DNA of 64,000 nucleotides, taken from the NCBI RefSeq assembly GCF_002993885.1, contig NZ_CM009578.1:3553569-3617568 (forward strand). Direction: 5' to 3'. The stretch comes from Sphingopyxis lindanitolerans (GTDB lineage: Bacteria > Pseudomonadota > Alphaproteobacteria > Sphingomonadales > Sphingomonadaceae). Below, in pieces: positions 9,306-18,460 of this stretch. The position numbers were made by a program, and so were the translations under genes. Within the stretch, counting starts at the first letter, position 1, and each line of letters begins with the position of its first letter. The notes beneath the pieces were generated by a model. It was given only the letters and a program-made list of their open reading frames with translations, was not told where the DNA came from and made no database searches.

Positions 9306-10943
9306 ATGTCGAAGGCAAGACGGATCCTCCGCCGGGTGGCGATCGGGCTGCTCGCGCTGCTGATCGTCGCCGCGGCAGCGATCGCGGGACTGTGGTGGTC
9401 GTTGACCCCGTCCGACGTGGCAGCCGCCGATCCCGTGACGCCGCTCGGCCCGGTGTCGCCGGTCGAGCGATCGGTCGAGAGCGGACGGCTCGCCGGACTG
9501 CGCGACCGCGACATCCTGATCTTCAAGAATATTCCCTATGCGGCGCCGCCGGTTGGCCCGCTGCGCTGGCGTCCGCCGCAGCCGGTGGCGGCCTGGACGC
9601 AGGTCCGCGACGCAAGCCGTTTCGGCAATGATTGCTGGCAGGTGCGGAGCGCCGCCGATCCCGCTCGGTCGACCGAGCCGATGAGCGAGGATTGCCTTTC
9701 GATCAACGTCTGGGCGCCCGAGAAGGTGCCGGCCGGTGGCGCTTCCGTCCTGTTCTGGATCCACGGCGGCGGGTTCGTGCAAGGTTCGGCGAGCCAGCCA
9801 GCACTCGATGGCTCCGCACTCGCGCGCCGCGGGGTGATCCTGGTCAGCTTCAACTATCGGCTCGGCCGTTTTGGTTTCTTCGCGCATCCTGCCCTGATGG
9901 CGGAAGCGGCAGGCGGGCCGACGGGCAATTGGGGCATGATGGACCAGGTCGCGGCGCTGCGCTGGGTGAAGCGCAATATCGCGTCCTTCGGCGGCAATCC
10001 CGATCGCATCACCTTGTTTGGGCAATCGGCCGGCGGCGCCTCGGTGGCGCAGCTCATGCTCGATCCGGCTGTGCGCGACCTGTTCGCCGGCGCGATCATC
10101 CAGTCGAGCGGCGGGCGCAATCGCTGGGTTCCGCTTGCCGATGCGGGCAAGGACAAGCCGTCGGGCCTGCGCGCCGCCATCGCTTTTGCGGCGAAGCAGA
10201 AGCTCGATGCACCCGATGCTGCGGCGCTGCGCGCGATCCCGGCCGCCGATGTGCTCGGAAATATCGGTTTCGCCAATCTCGATACCAAGACGTTTTCGGG
10301 GCCGATGATCGACGGGAAGCTGGTCAAAAGCGATTTCGTCGACGGATTCCTTGCCGGCCGGGAAGCGCCCGTGCCCCTCATCGTCGGATCGACCGACCGC
10401 GAACTCAGCCATCTGAACTTCCTCGCCCGCTACGGCCTGCGCCAATGGGCGAAGAGCGAGTTGGGAGCGTCGCTCGACACGGTGCGGGATACCTATCCGT
10501 CGTCGGGCGCGTTCGACGACAATATCGTCAACGACTGGGGCTTCGCCGAGCCTGCACGGACGCTGGCAGCAAGCCATCGGCAGCATGGCTTTCCGTCGTG
10601 GCTTTACAGGTTCGATTATGTCAGCGAGGCCAAACGATCCGAGGTCGATGGCGCCGCGCACGCATCGGACGTCACCTTCGTTTTTGGCACGCTCGGGCGC
10701 GAAGGGGTCGTGCCGACAGCAGCCGACAAGGCTGCATCGAGAGCGATCCAGGATTATTGGCTGGCTTTCGCGCGCGATGGAATCCCCGCTCCGGCAGATC
10801 GTCCCGCCTGGCCAGCATTCGACCTCGCGGCGGACCGCTTGCTGCGGTTCTCGGCGGCAGGACCTAGCGTGGGCGCCGTCCAGCGCCCAAGCGAACTCGG
10901 CGCGATTACCGCCGCTATGGCAGCGCGGTCGCACCGGCGTTGA
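9306..10943 (+). CDS. Type-B carboxylesterase, membrane-anchored or exported
   Basis: A 545-residue carboxylesterase/lipase of the type-B (cholinesterase-like) alpha/beta-hydrolase family. An N-terminal hydrophobic segment (IGLLALLIVAAAAIAGLWW) exports or anchors it. The oxyanion motif is FWIHGGGFVQG, the nucleophile elbow GQSAGGAS has Ser241, SEDCLSINVW carries the usual Cys, and the His is expected near AAHASDVTFVFG. The ATG at 9306 follows a GAAGGAG ribosome-binding site, which excludes the longer frame. It may remove acyl groups (acetyl, feruloyl or similar) from imported glycan fragments. Its last 29 bp overlap the convergent oxidoreductase gene. Confidence 0.88.
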   Translation: MSKARRILRRVAIGLLALLIVAAAAIAGLWWSLTPSDVAAADPVTPLGPVSPVERSVESGRLAGLRDRDILIFKNIPYAAPPVGPLRWRPPQPVAAWTQVRDASRFGNDCWQVRSAADPARSTEPMSEDCLSINVWAPEKVPAGGASVLFWIHGGGFVQGSASQPALDGSALARRGVILVSFNYRLGRFGFFAHPALMAEAAGGPTGNWGMMDQVAALRWVKRNIASFGGNPDRITLFGQSAGGASVAQLMLDPAVRDLFAGAIIQSSGGRNRWVPLADAGKDKPSGLRAAIAFAAKQKLDAPDAAALRAIPAADVLGNIGFANLDTKTFSGPMIDGKLVKSDFVDGFLAGREAPVPLIVGSTDRELSHLNFLARYGLRQWAKSELGASLDTVRDTYPSSGAFDDNIVNDWGFAEPARTLAASHRQHGFPSWLYRFDYVSEAKRSEVDGAAHASDVTFVFGTLGREGVVPTAADKAASRAIQDYWLAFARDGIPAPADRPAWPAFDLAADRLLRFSAAGPSVGAVQRPSELGAITAAMAARSHRR

Positions 10944-11910
10944 CCGCCGCACCCCAGTCGGGGTGCGCCCGCAGGCGCTCGATGGCCCGCATCGAGGCGA
11001 GCGGATCGTCCGCGGGAAGCGGATAGGGGGCGCCGCCGCGCAGCGTCGCGACGATCGCGGCAAGTTGGGCGGTCCAGCTCGTCGGACCGTCGATTTCGCG
11101 ATCTTCGCAGGATGTGCGGGTCCGCAGGACAAGGCGGTTACCGAGGCTTGGGACCACCGGGTTGCGGACGCACAAGGTGCCGTCCTCGCCGCCGATTTCG
11201 AGGCCGGCGTCGAATGGATCGATCATCGAGCAACCGATACGGACCGCGATGTCGCCGAAGCGCAGGTCGGCGAGCAGCCGGGCATCGACGCCGCCCCTGA
11301 ACTCCGCCGCGATGGCGTCCACCGTGAAATCTTCGCCGAGCAGCCGCCGGCACAGAGCGAGCGGATAGACGCCGAGATCCATCAGGCCGCCGCCGCCAAG
11401 CGCGGCATGCCACCGAAATTCTCCGGGGTCGTCGGCGATGATCGTCGAAAATCGGGCCTCGATCCGGCGTATGCGTCCGAGTACCCCGCTCGCGACGATC
11501 GCGCGCACGTCGCCAAACAGGGCATGGTGGGGGGCGTGCATTGCTTCGAACGCATGAACCCCGCGCGCGCGGGCATGATCGAGGATCGCTGCCGCTTCGG
11601 CGGCATCGATCGCGAACGGCTTTTCGACGAGGATATGCTTGCCCGCACCGATGGCGCGATGCGCCAGATCGGCATGGGCTGACGGCGGCGTCGCCAGATA
11701 AATGAGGTCGATGGCAGGGTCGGCCATCAGCGCCTCATAATCGCGGTGAACGGTTGCGATGCCGTGCCGCGCGGCGAATGCCGATGCGCGGTCCAGGTCG
11801 CGCGCTGCGATGGCCGTCAGACGGGCGCCGGGCACGCTGCGCGCCGGATCGACGATGGCATAGGGCGCGACGCGCGCCGCGCCGATCAAGCCGATCCGCA
11901 CCGCCTCCAT
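10915..11910 (-). CDS. Gfo/Idh/MocA-family oxidoreductase
   Basis: A 331-residue NAD(P)-dependent sugar oxidoreductase. The Rossmann nucleotide-binding motif is RIGLIGAARVAPYAIV at the N-terminus, and the family EKPF motif (HILVEKPFAIDAAEAAAIL) contains the catalytic-site Lys. The C-terminal half fits the MocA alpha/beta domain with LMDLGVYPL. It is the last gene of the minus-strand operon that begins with the sulfatase and starts 13 bp after the GH127 gene. A role in oxidising the sugar released by GH127 is a reasonable inference; the substrate is unknown. Confidence 0.88.
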   Translation of the reverse strand: MEAVRIGLIGAARVAPYAIVDPARSVPGARLTAIAARDLDRASAFAARHGIATVHRDYEALMADPAIDLIYLATPPSAHADLAHRAIGAGKHILVEKPFAIDAAEAAAILDHARARGVHAFEAMHAPHHALFGDVRAIVASGVLGRIRRIEARFSTIIADDPGEFRWHAALGGGGLMDLGVYPLALCRRLLGEDFTVDAIAAEFRGGVDARLLADLRFGDIAVRIGCSMIDPFDAGLEIGGEDGTLCVRNPVVPSLGNRLVLRTRTSCEDREIDGPTSWTAQLAAIVATLRGGAPYPLPADDPLASMRAIERLRAHPDWGAAVNAGATALP

Positions 11911-11923
11911 GCCGGCAGCTCGG

Positions 11924-14248
11924 CTAGATGAGCGCGGCGAGGTCGCCGCAGCTCAGCAGGTTCGACCGCAGCGACCCGTTGATGCGGATGCCATGGAATA
12001 TCCGTGGTTCGGGGAGAATGAGCCAGTAGGTTCGGTCCGCATCGCCGGCGTCTGCCGGGTCCGGATAATCGGCGAGCGTGCCGACCTCTTCCCAGCGGGT
12101 CTCGATGCGTGGATCGATGGTCGGGATCATCACCGGCCCCGTCGCCAACGCCAGCTGCGGCGCGGCGGCAAACCAGCGCGACGCGTCGGTCGTGCCGTGG
12201 CGAAACCGGATGCGGCGAAGCGTCAACGGCCGGTCGAATGCGATCGCAATCCATCCCTGCTGCGTCGCTGTGGCCGCGCCGCCGCGCAGCGTCCGGTGGT
12301 CGAAGCCATCGATGTCGAGCAGGGCTGCGGTGTCGGTGCGGCCGTCGGTGGCAAACTCGCCGTTGAAGGGCGTCCCGAGCGCGCCTTCGCCCACGATGCC
12401 CGGCGGCACATGGATATGCGACGCGAAGGCGCGCGACCATTGGGTCGGCGCTCGCTCGTTCGCTTCGCTGCGGGTGCGAAGCAGCATATTGTGACGGCGC
12501 GCCTCGGCAAAGGGAATGAACCTGGCGGTGTAAGCTGCGCCTGCCTGCTCGGCTGCGTCATCGAAACGCGCGGGCATCTCGAAGACCTGCGGCGCCTTTT
12601 CGCCATGGACCGGGCGCAGCTGCGATACGGCCGCCGGGTCGATATGCACCGCGTCGAGATGGGCAAGCGCCGGATTTTCGGCTTCGGAGAGCGTAAGCAG
12701 CTGGGGACCGTAACGCAGCAGGACGCGTCCGGGGTAGGCTGCGGTTGCCGACAGCAGCTCGGGCCGACAGCTGATGCGCACTTGCAGCTTGCTGCCGGGT
12801 TGCCACTGCCGACGGAGCTCGAACATCGTCCCGGCGGCGCCATCGAGCTGCTCTTCGCCGGTATCGACGACGAACGCGGTCGCCCAGTCGGGGACGCGCA
12901 ATCGCAGCGTGAAGACGGTCGGCGAGGCCAAGTCGATCACGATCTCGGCGCCGTGCCGAACTGGAAAATCGGTCCGAATGGCAAGTTTGACCGGTTTGTC
13001 GCCGACCGCCCAGTCGATGCTGCTGGCGGCCAGGATATTGACGGTGACCGTATCGTCCGAGGCGCTCCACACCATGTCCGGGATCGCCGCGACTGCTCGC
13101 GGACCGCTCGACACGCAGCACAAGGGAAAGTCACTATATTCCTTCGAACCACACAGCGCGGTATAATAGCAAAAATCGCCGTTGCGCGGATCCTGCGCGG
13201 CGAGCAGATGGTTGAAGATGGCCCGTTCGCATTCGGCCCCGAACCGTGGTTCGCCGGTCAGATGGAACAATCGCTGGCTCAGCTGAAGCCACGTCACCGT
13301 CACGCAGGTTTCGGCGATGTTGGACGACGGCAAGCCATGATGGCAGTCGTGCGGCTGGAAATGCTCCATCGCGCTGAGGCTGCCGGTGGCGTAGAGTTGC
13401 GACTGGCGGGCCTCGTTCCATGCGGCCAGAGCGGCGTCGAGATACGCGGCCGTCCCGGTCAGGCGATAGAGGTCGACGAGCCCGACGATGTTCGAGAGAA
13501 ATTCATAGGCCTTGCCGCTCGGCAGCGCGTCCAGCCCGCCGCTGCGCAGCGCCGAGAGAATATGGGCTCCGCCGCGCTGCTCCCAGCCCTCGACGATCCG
13601 CTCGGCGAAGGCGAGGTAACGTGGATCACCCGACATGCGGTAGAGGTCGCAGACCGGCTCGAGGATCGACGTGGCCGCCATCCCGAAGAACCAGCCAGCC
13701 GCATTGACGTCCCGCCCGGCAGGGGGGGCGGCAAAGTCCGCGACCAGCCGGTCGCCGACGGCGCTGCACGATTCCAGCGCAGCTGGATCGGCTTCCATGC
13801 GGTAATAGGCGAGCAGCCCGATGAGCACATATTTGTGCACCCAGACGTCCCAGCCGGTCCATCGATCGGCATCGACATAAGTGCCAAGATAGCCATCGGC
13901 GTCCTGGGCCCCGATCAAGCCGTGCGCGATCCGCCGGACCTTGTCGGCGAGCCGGTCGTTCGTCTCGGTCGCAAGGCTGCGACACGCGGCGGCTAGAAAT
14001 TTTCCGGCATGCTCGCCGGCCCAGGCGTTGGCGAAATCGCTCGACGGGGTGCGCTCGCGAAATCGGTGCAGCAGTGCGTCCGCATCGACTGCAAGCAGGC
14101 GGTGCTCCACATTGGTCCGCATCCGGTCCCCGAGCAATCCACCGACTTGCACCTGCGATGGCGGCAACGGGTTCTGCGCGCTCGCGACCCGCCACGGCAC
14201 CTTGGGCCCGACGGGTGGAAATCCTGCCTGTGTCGCTGTGTCGCTCAT
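11924..14248 (-). CDS. GH127 (DUF1680) family glycoside hydrolase, putative beta-L-arabinofuranosidase
   Basis: A 774-residue protein whose first ~600 residues match the GH127 (alpha/alpha)6 barrel and following beta domain. In the characterised enzyme HypBA1 a Zn site is made by a Glu and three Cys, one of which is the nucleophile. Here AETCVTV supplies Glu313 and Cys315, and PLCCVSS supplies Cys377 and Cys378, so the site looks intact. The last ~170 residues look like a galactose-binding/F5-8-type beta-sandwich and could bind carbohydrate. There is no signal peptide, so the enzyme works in the cytoplasm on imported oligosaccharides. The neighbouring ribokinase suggests that the released sugar is a pentofuranose; L-arabinofuranose is the known product of the family. 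Confidence 0.85.
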   Translation of the reverse strand: MSDTATQAGFPPVGPKVPWRVASAQNPLPPSQVQVGGLLGDRMRTNVEHRLLAVDADALLHRFRERTPSSDFANAWAGEHAGKFLAAACRSLATETNDRLADKVRRIAHGLIGAQDADGYLGTYVDADRWTGWDVWVHKYVLIGLLAYYRMEADPAALESCSAVGDRLVADFAAPPAGRDVNAAGWFFGMAATSILEPVCDLYRMSGDPRYLAFAERIVEGWEQRGGAHILSALRSGGLDALPSGKAYEFLSNIVGLVDLYRLTGTAAYLDAALAAWNEARQSQLYATGSLSAMEHFQPHDCHHGLPSSNIAETCVTVTWLQLSQRLFHLTGEPRFGAECERAIFNHLLAAQDPRNGDFCYYTALCGSKEYSDFPLCCVSSGPRAVAAIPDMVWSASDDTVTVNILAASSIDWAVGDKPVKLAIRTDFPVRHGAEIVIDLASPTVFTLRLRVPDWATAFVVDTGEEQLDGAAGTMFELRRQWQPGSKLQVRISCRPELLSATAAYPGRVLLRYGPQLLTLSEAENPALAHLDAVHIDPAAVSQLRPVHGEKAPQVFEMPARFDDAAEQAGAAYTARFIPFAEARRHNMLLRTRSEANERAPTQWSRAFASHIHVPPGIVGEGALGTPFNGEFATDGRTDTAALLDIDGFDHRTLRGGAATATQQGWIAIAFDRPLTLRRIRFRHGTTDASRWFAAAPQLALATGPVMIPTIDPRIETRWEEVGTLADYPDPADAGDADRTYWLILPEPRIFHGIRINGSLRSNLLSCGDLAALI

Positions 14249-14249
14249 C

Positions 14250-15191
14250 TTATCGATCCGGGTGGGTGGAAGCGTTGCGAAACATGGTATCGGCTTCTGC
14301 GCGGGTGGGTGTCGCGGCCTGGGCGCCGCGGCGCGTCACCGATATGGCGGCCGCCGCGATCGCGAAGCGACAAGCCTCGGCTATTTCGCGGCCTTCCGAG
14401 AGCGCGACGGCGAGGGCGCCGTTAAAGATGTCGCCGGCGCCGGTCGTATCGACCGCGTCGACCACCGGCGCGGCCAGATGCCGTTCGCCATCGCTATCGA
14501 CGAGCAGGCACCCCTCCGCGCCCAGTTTGACGATCACGGTGTCCGTCCCGCGCGCCCGCAGCGCGCGCGCCGCTTCGGCAATCGCCGGTCGATCGCCGGG
14601 TTGGCGACCGGACATCGCTGCCAGCTCGGTCTGGTTTGGGGTCACGATATCGACCGATTGCAGCAGGCGCTCCGGTAGGACCGCAGCCGGCGCCGGGTCG
14701 AGAATGAGATGCGAACCCGCGCGGCGGGCGAGGGCTGCGGCTTCGACGACGGTTTCGAACGGTATTTCGAGCTGGAGCAAGACGATGGCGGCTCGGCTAA
14801 GCCGGTCCGCTTCGCCGAGCAGTTCACGACGATCGAAAAGTCCGTTCGCGCCCTCGATCACGACGATGCTGTTCGTGCCATCGTCCTGGACCAGCACGAT
14901 CGCCTGGCCCGATGTCGCGCCGATCGTGCGCACGCCGCCGACATCGCAACCGGCATTCGCGAGCGCGGCGCGCGCCTCGCTCCCATAGGCATCGCCGCCG
15001 ACCGCCCCGATCATCGCGACATCGCCGCCAAGCTGTGCGGCAGCGAATGCCTGGTTCGCTCCCTTGCCGCCGCCGCCCCAGGTGATCGATTGCCCATGCA
15101 CCGTCTGTCCGGGGAGCGGGAGCTGGTGGCAGCGGATCATATGATCGCGATTGATGCTGCCGACGACAATGATCGGCGTCGATGGCGTCAC
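14250..15191 (-). CDS. rbsK: Ribokinase (PfkB family)
   Basis: A 313-residue PfkB-family sugar kinase resembling ribokinase. The N-terminal IIVVGSINRDHMIRC and GGGGKGANQAFAAAQLGG form the sugar-binding signature. DAVDTTGAGDIFNGAL carries the catalytic Asp and anion hole, and TPNQTELA matches the ribokinase ATP-site region. The GTG start at 15191 lies 3 bp from the upstream transporter stop. In this operon it would phosphorylate the pentose released by the GH127 enzyme; ribose, 2-deoxyribose or another furanose are all possible. Confidence 0.86.
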   Translation of the reverse strand: MTPSTPIIVVGSINRDHMIRCHQLPLPGQTVHGQSITWGGGGKGANQAFAAAQLGGDVAMIGAVGGDAYGSEARAALANAGCDVGGVRTIGATSGQAIVLVQDDGTNSIVVIEGANGLFDRRELLGEADRLSRAAIVLLQLEIPFETVVEAAALARRAGSHLILDPAPAAVLPERLLQSVDIVTPNQTELAAMSGRQPGDRPAIAEAARALRARGTDTVIVKLGAEGCLLVDSDGERHLAAPVVDAVDTTGAGDIFNGALAVALSEGREIAEACRFAIAAAAISVTRRGAQAATPTRAEADTMFRNASTHPDR

Positions 15192-15194
15192 CGT

Positions 15195-16574
15195 TCAGCG
15201 CCTCGCGTCCGCGCGCTCGGCAATGTCGAGGACGATCTGACGGTGCGCCGCGTAGGACAGGCGGTAGAAATAGATGAGGATGAGCGAGAGGATCACACCG
15301 CCGAGCGGGATAGCGAGCATCATCGTCCGCAGCCCATCGACCGTCGCGGGGGCCATTGTTTCATTCGCCTGATAGCCGACAAGGTTGAGGGCGACGCCGA
15401 GCGCGCCTGCGGCGGCGCCGAGAGCCGCCTTCTGACCGAGAACCACCAGGCCGAAAATCAGCGATTCGGTTCGGACGCCGGTCTTCCATTCGCCATATTC
15501 GACCGTGTCGGGCAGCACGGCCCAGAAGCAGATGTAATTGGCGCTCATCCCCGCCGCGATGATCGCGATCGCGCCAAGAAGGGCGGTCAGGCCTTGGCCG
15601 TTGGCAAACCACCAGGCGATGAGTCCGACCCCGACGATCGCCATGCCGCTCGCCCACGCCAGCCGCTTGCCATGGGTGCGCGCGACCCATGTCCAGGCTG
15701 GGACCGACGCTGCGGTCACGCCGGCACTCAAGGTCAGCGCGATCGTCGCGGCGTCGGTGTCGCCATATACATATTTGAAATAATAGATGATGTTCTTGTG
15801 AAAGAAGGTCGAGGCAATCGAGCTCAGCACGACGACGCCGAGCGCGAGATGCAGCGGCCGGTTCGAGGCGAGCGACGCCGCGACGGTGCGCCATGCGACG
15901 CGCTCGGCGACCAGCGGTTCCGGCGCATCGAGACCGCGCGCGGCATGGGCAACCTGCCACAGGATCAGTACGGCAAAACCGCCATAGACCAGCGCCAGTA
16001 TCTGCCAGCCGCGCCGCGCATCGTCGCCGCCGAGCAAGCCTGCAAGGGGGAGCGTCGTGGACGAGACCAGCATGCCCGCAATCATCGCGAACATGATCCG
16101 GGCACCCGCCATGTCGGCGCGCTGTGCGCTGTCGCGCGTGACGCGCGCGAAGAGCGATGCATATGGAATATTGACCACCGCATAGAGGGTTCGGAACAGC
16201 AGGTGGGTGACCGTGACCAGCACTAATGTCCCGGCGCTGGGCATCGCGGGAACGAAAAACATCGCGGCATAGGCGAGCGCAAGCAGCGGCGCCCCGAACA
16301 GCAGATAGGGGCGGTAGCGGCCCATGCGCGTTCGCGTCCGGTCCGCGGCCCAGCCGACCACCGGATCGATCGCGGCATCCCAGATCAGGGCGGCCATGTA
16401 GATGGTGCCAGCGATGGTCGCCGGAACACCGAGGACATCGGTATAGAAATAGAGCAGGAACAGCGAGCTGCTTTGCCAATAGAGGTTGAAGGCAAGATCG
16501 CCCGAACCAAGCGAAATCTTGCGCCAGAAACCGATGCGCGCGAGCGGCTCAGGCCTTGGGGGCAAGGGCGTCAT
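15195..16574 (-). CDS. GPH-family (MelB-like) sugar:cation symporter
   Basis: A 459-residue symporter, the second GPH transporter of the window. Signatures are FNLYWQSSSLFLLYFYTDVLG, IWDAAIDPVVGWAADRTRTRMGRYRP (broken here as one helix-loop-helix) and PDTVEYGEWKTGVRTESLIFG. Its start overlaps the last 26 bp of the sulfatase gene. It is followed directly by ribokinase and GH127, which points to uptake of the furanose-containing oligosaccharide or monosaccharide that those enzymes use. Confidence 0.86.
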   Translation of the reverse strand: MTPLPPRPEPLARIGFWRKISLGSGDLAFNLYWQSSSLFLLYFYTDVLGVPATIAGTIYMAALIWDAAIDPVVGWAADRTRTRMGRYRPYLLFGAPLLALAYAAMFFVPAMPSAGTLVLVTVTHLLFRTLYAVVNIPYASLFARVTRDSAQRADMAGARIMFAMIAGMLVSSTTLPLAGLLGGDDARRGWQILALVYGGFAVLILWQVAHAARGLDAPEPLVAERVAWRTVAASLASNRPLHLALGVVVLSSIASTFFHKNIIYYFKYVYGDTDAATIALTLSAGVTAASVPAWTWVARTHGKRLAWASGMAIVGVGLIAWWFANGQGLTALLGAIAIIAAGMSANYICFWAVLPDTVEYGEWKTGVRTESLIFGLVVLGQKAALGAAAGALGVALNLVGYQANETMAPATVDGLRTMMLAIPLGGVILSLILIYFYRLSYAAHRQIVLDIAERADARR

Positions 16575-17877
16575 ATTTTGCCTGCGCGTCGGTCATGCGT
16601 TTCATCAGCGCGGCGAAGACTTCGGGGTGACGGCTCGCGACGCTGTAAAGCTCGGCCGGATCCTGGTCGAGGTCGAACAGCAGCGCGCCCTGGCGGCTGA
16701 TCATATATTTGCCGAGATCGAGCTTGTAGCCGCGATAGTAGGAATATTTCACCAGCTTCCAGCGTTTGGTCCGAATGCCGGTGACCTGCGTGTCGTCGAA
16801 CAGCAGGAGGTCGTCGTGCGGCGACGGAATGCGATCGGTGATGACGCGGCTGATGTCGCGGCCATCGAGTTCGCGATCGGGCAGCGCGGCGCCGGTCCAG
16901 GTCGCGAGCGTCGGCAGGAAATCGATGTTCATTGCCAGCGCGTCGCTGACCTGGCCCGCCGGGATGCGCCCCGGCTGCGACGCGATGAAGGGAACGCGGT
17001 AGCCGCCATCCCAACCGGCACCGCCCTTGCGGTCGCGCGAGTCCCCCGACGAGCCTTCGAACCAGGGACCGTTGTCGGACGTTACGAGCACCAGCGTGTC
17101 GCGTTCCAGGCCGAGCGCCTTGAGCTTGGCCATCACCCGGCCGAGGCCGGTGTCCACTTCCTCGACAATATCGCCATAATCGCCCGCCGGTGAGTGATGA
17201 TGCTCGTCGGGATTGGGATCGAGCGGCGTGTGCGGCGCGGTAAGCGCCAAAGTGAGGAAGAAGGGACGCGCCCGATTGTCGTCGATGAACTGGATGCCGC
17301 GATCGATGAATTTGGCGGTCAGCCGGTGAAAATCGAGATCTTCGGTGATGAGGTCGACGCCTTCCCCGCTGCTGTAGAGCGAGAGCGGGACCATGTTGTG
17401 GCTGTAGGGAAGGCCGTAGAAATAGTCGAAGCCCTGGACGCGCGGCGGCCAGTAGGGCGCGACATGGCCGAGATGCCATTTGCCGATCAACGCCGTCGCA
17501 TAGTCGGGCTTCAGCATTTCGGCGATCGTGACCTCTTCGGGCGGCAGCCCCGTCTTGTCGTTCGCCTGGATGACGCCATTCGCCATGCCGCTCCGCACCG
17601 CGAAGCGACCGGTAAACAAGCCGGCGCGCGACTGGCTGCAGATATTGGCGCTGGCAAAAAAATTGGTGAAGCGGACCCCGCTGCGGGCAAGCGCGTCGAG
17701 ATGGGGGGTCCGGATCAGTTTCGCGCCATTGGCGCCGAGGTCTCCATAGCCCAAATCATCGCACAGCAGCAGCACGATATTCGGCCGCCGGGTCGGTGCC
17801 TTCGCCCAGCCGGGCGTGGCTGTCGCGGCGGCAACCGAAAGGCCGATACTGCTGGTCAGAAAATGCCGGCGTTCCAT
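16549..17877 (-). CDS. Arylsulfatase-family (S1) sulfatase with Tat-type signal
   Basis: A 442-residue sulfatase of the alkaline-phosphatase superfamily. The N-terminus ERRHFLTSSIGLSVAAA looks like a twin-arginine signal, so it is probably periplasmic. The metal site begins with IVLLLCDDLGYGDLG. The formylglycine position is ICSQSRAGLFTGR, where the usual C-x-P/A-x-R has Gln in place of Pro. ALIGKWHLGH and TSDNGPW are further S1 signatures. The ATG at 17877 is supported by GGGAGAGTGG just upstream, whereas the longer frame would start with TTG inside that site. It heads the transporter/ribokinase/GH127/oxidoreductase operon and would desulfate the glycan. Confidence 0.88.
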   Translation of the reverse strand: MERRHFLTSSIGLSVAAATATPGWAKAPTRRPNIVLLLCDDLGYGDLGANGAKLIRTPHLDALARSGVRFTNFFASANICSQSRAGLFTGRFAVRSGMANGVIQANDKTGLPPEEVTIAEMLKPDYATALIGKWHLGHVAPYWPPRVQGFDYFYGLPYSHNMVPLSLYSSGEGVDLITEDLDFHRLTAKFIDRGIQFIDDNRARPFFLTLALTAPHTPLDPNPDEHHHSPAGDYGDIVEEVDTGLGRVMAKLKALGLERDTLVLVTSDNGPWFEGSSGDSRDRKGGAGWDGGYRVPFIASQPGRIPAGQVSDALAMNIDFLPTLATWTGAALPDRELDGRDISRVITDRIPSPHDDLLLFDDTQVTGIRTKRWKLVKYSYYRGYKLDLGKYMISRQGALLFDLDQDPAELYSVASRHPEVFAALMKRMTDAQAKYDALAPKA

Positions 17878-18460
17878 TATCCACTCTCCCAAATTTTGCG
17901 CAGTTTATGGGAGAGGTCTTATCAGTCAATATGTTTATAGGAATTTCGGCATTAATTTATAAAATAAGTCCGGCGTCGGGGCGACCGGCGGTCGCTTGCG
18001 TCAATTGGCCCGGCATCCGGTCGAGCGAATGTGCCTTCACGCACCTTGAAGAATACCCATTAAGACGCCGATGAGCATGTTGGCTGACGCCGTTCGCATG
18101 CGCAAGGACAGTCGTCAAACCGGCCGGAATTCCAGCCATCCAGTACGAAATCCCGCAGCTTCCGGAGGGAATAGGCTTTTGGGCTATCCGTTCTGAGCCC
18201 CAAAGATACGCCTACGTATTTTTAAACTTGACGAAAAAAATATCACATAAGATACTGGGCAAACAAATTTGTCAGATTCGGGAAATCGGGCAAACATGGG
18301 GGGCGGCGGAATGGCGACATCCTGGCAACCAGCGACTTGGCGCGACCTGCCTGTCGGCCGACGCTACGCCGGTCCCCCTTTGGATCGCGCGAGCACGGGT
18401 CGCCATCGATCCAGGCGAAATCGCTCGCCGTTCAGCCCGAAATTTGCAGTTTTCGCGTGG
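17878..18460. other. Intergenic region with sulfatase promoter and orphan promoter module
   Basis: A 583-bp non-coding region. The left part should hold the minus-strand promoter of the sulfatase operon and contains the palindrome TTTATAAA (17956-17963). The middle has no coding potential. At 18206-18285 there is a TetR-type operator and promoter nearly identical to that of the receptor gene at 40.4 kb, but here no receptor follows (see the separate entry). Short plus-strand reading frames after it run antisense to the gene at 18461-18904 and are not believed. Confidence 0.5.
18206..18256 (+). promoter_or_regulatory. Orphan TetR operator plus sigma-70 promoter
   Basis: ATACG-CCTA-CGTAT (18206-18219) is an inverted repeat with 5-bp arms. 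It is followed by TTGACG (18228-18233), a 17-bp spacer and GATACT (18251-18256). The same layout and most of the same bases occur at 40384-40434, where they sit between a tetR gene and the TonB receptor it probably controls. Similarity continues downstream into a TTTGTCAGATTCGG stretch. No gene in the plus direction follows this copy, so it is either a relic or drives an untranslated transcript. Confidence 0.6.

Noticed and set aside
9204..11132. 642-codon minus-strand frame across the carboxylesterase
   Set aside because: Shadow frame rich in Arg, Pro and His. The sense strand has a complete catalytic triad.
11909..13996. 695-codon plus-strand frame opposite GH127
   Set aside because: Antisense to an intact GH127 gene with all metal-site residues; no start signals.
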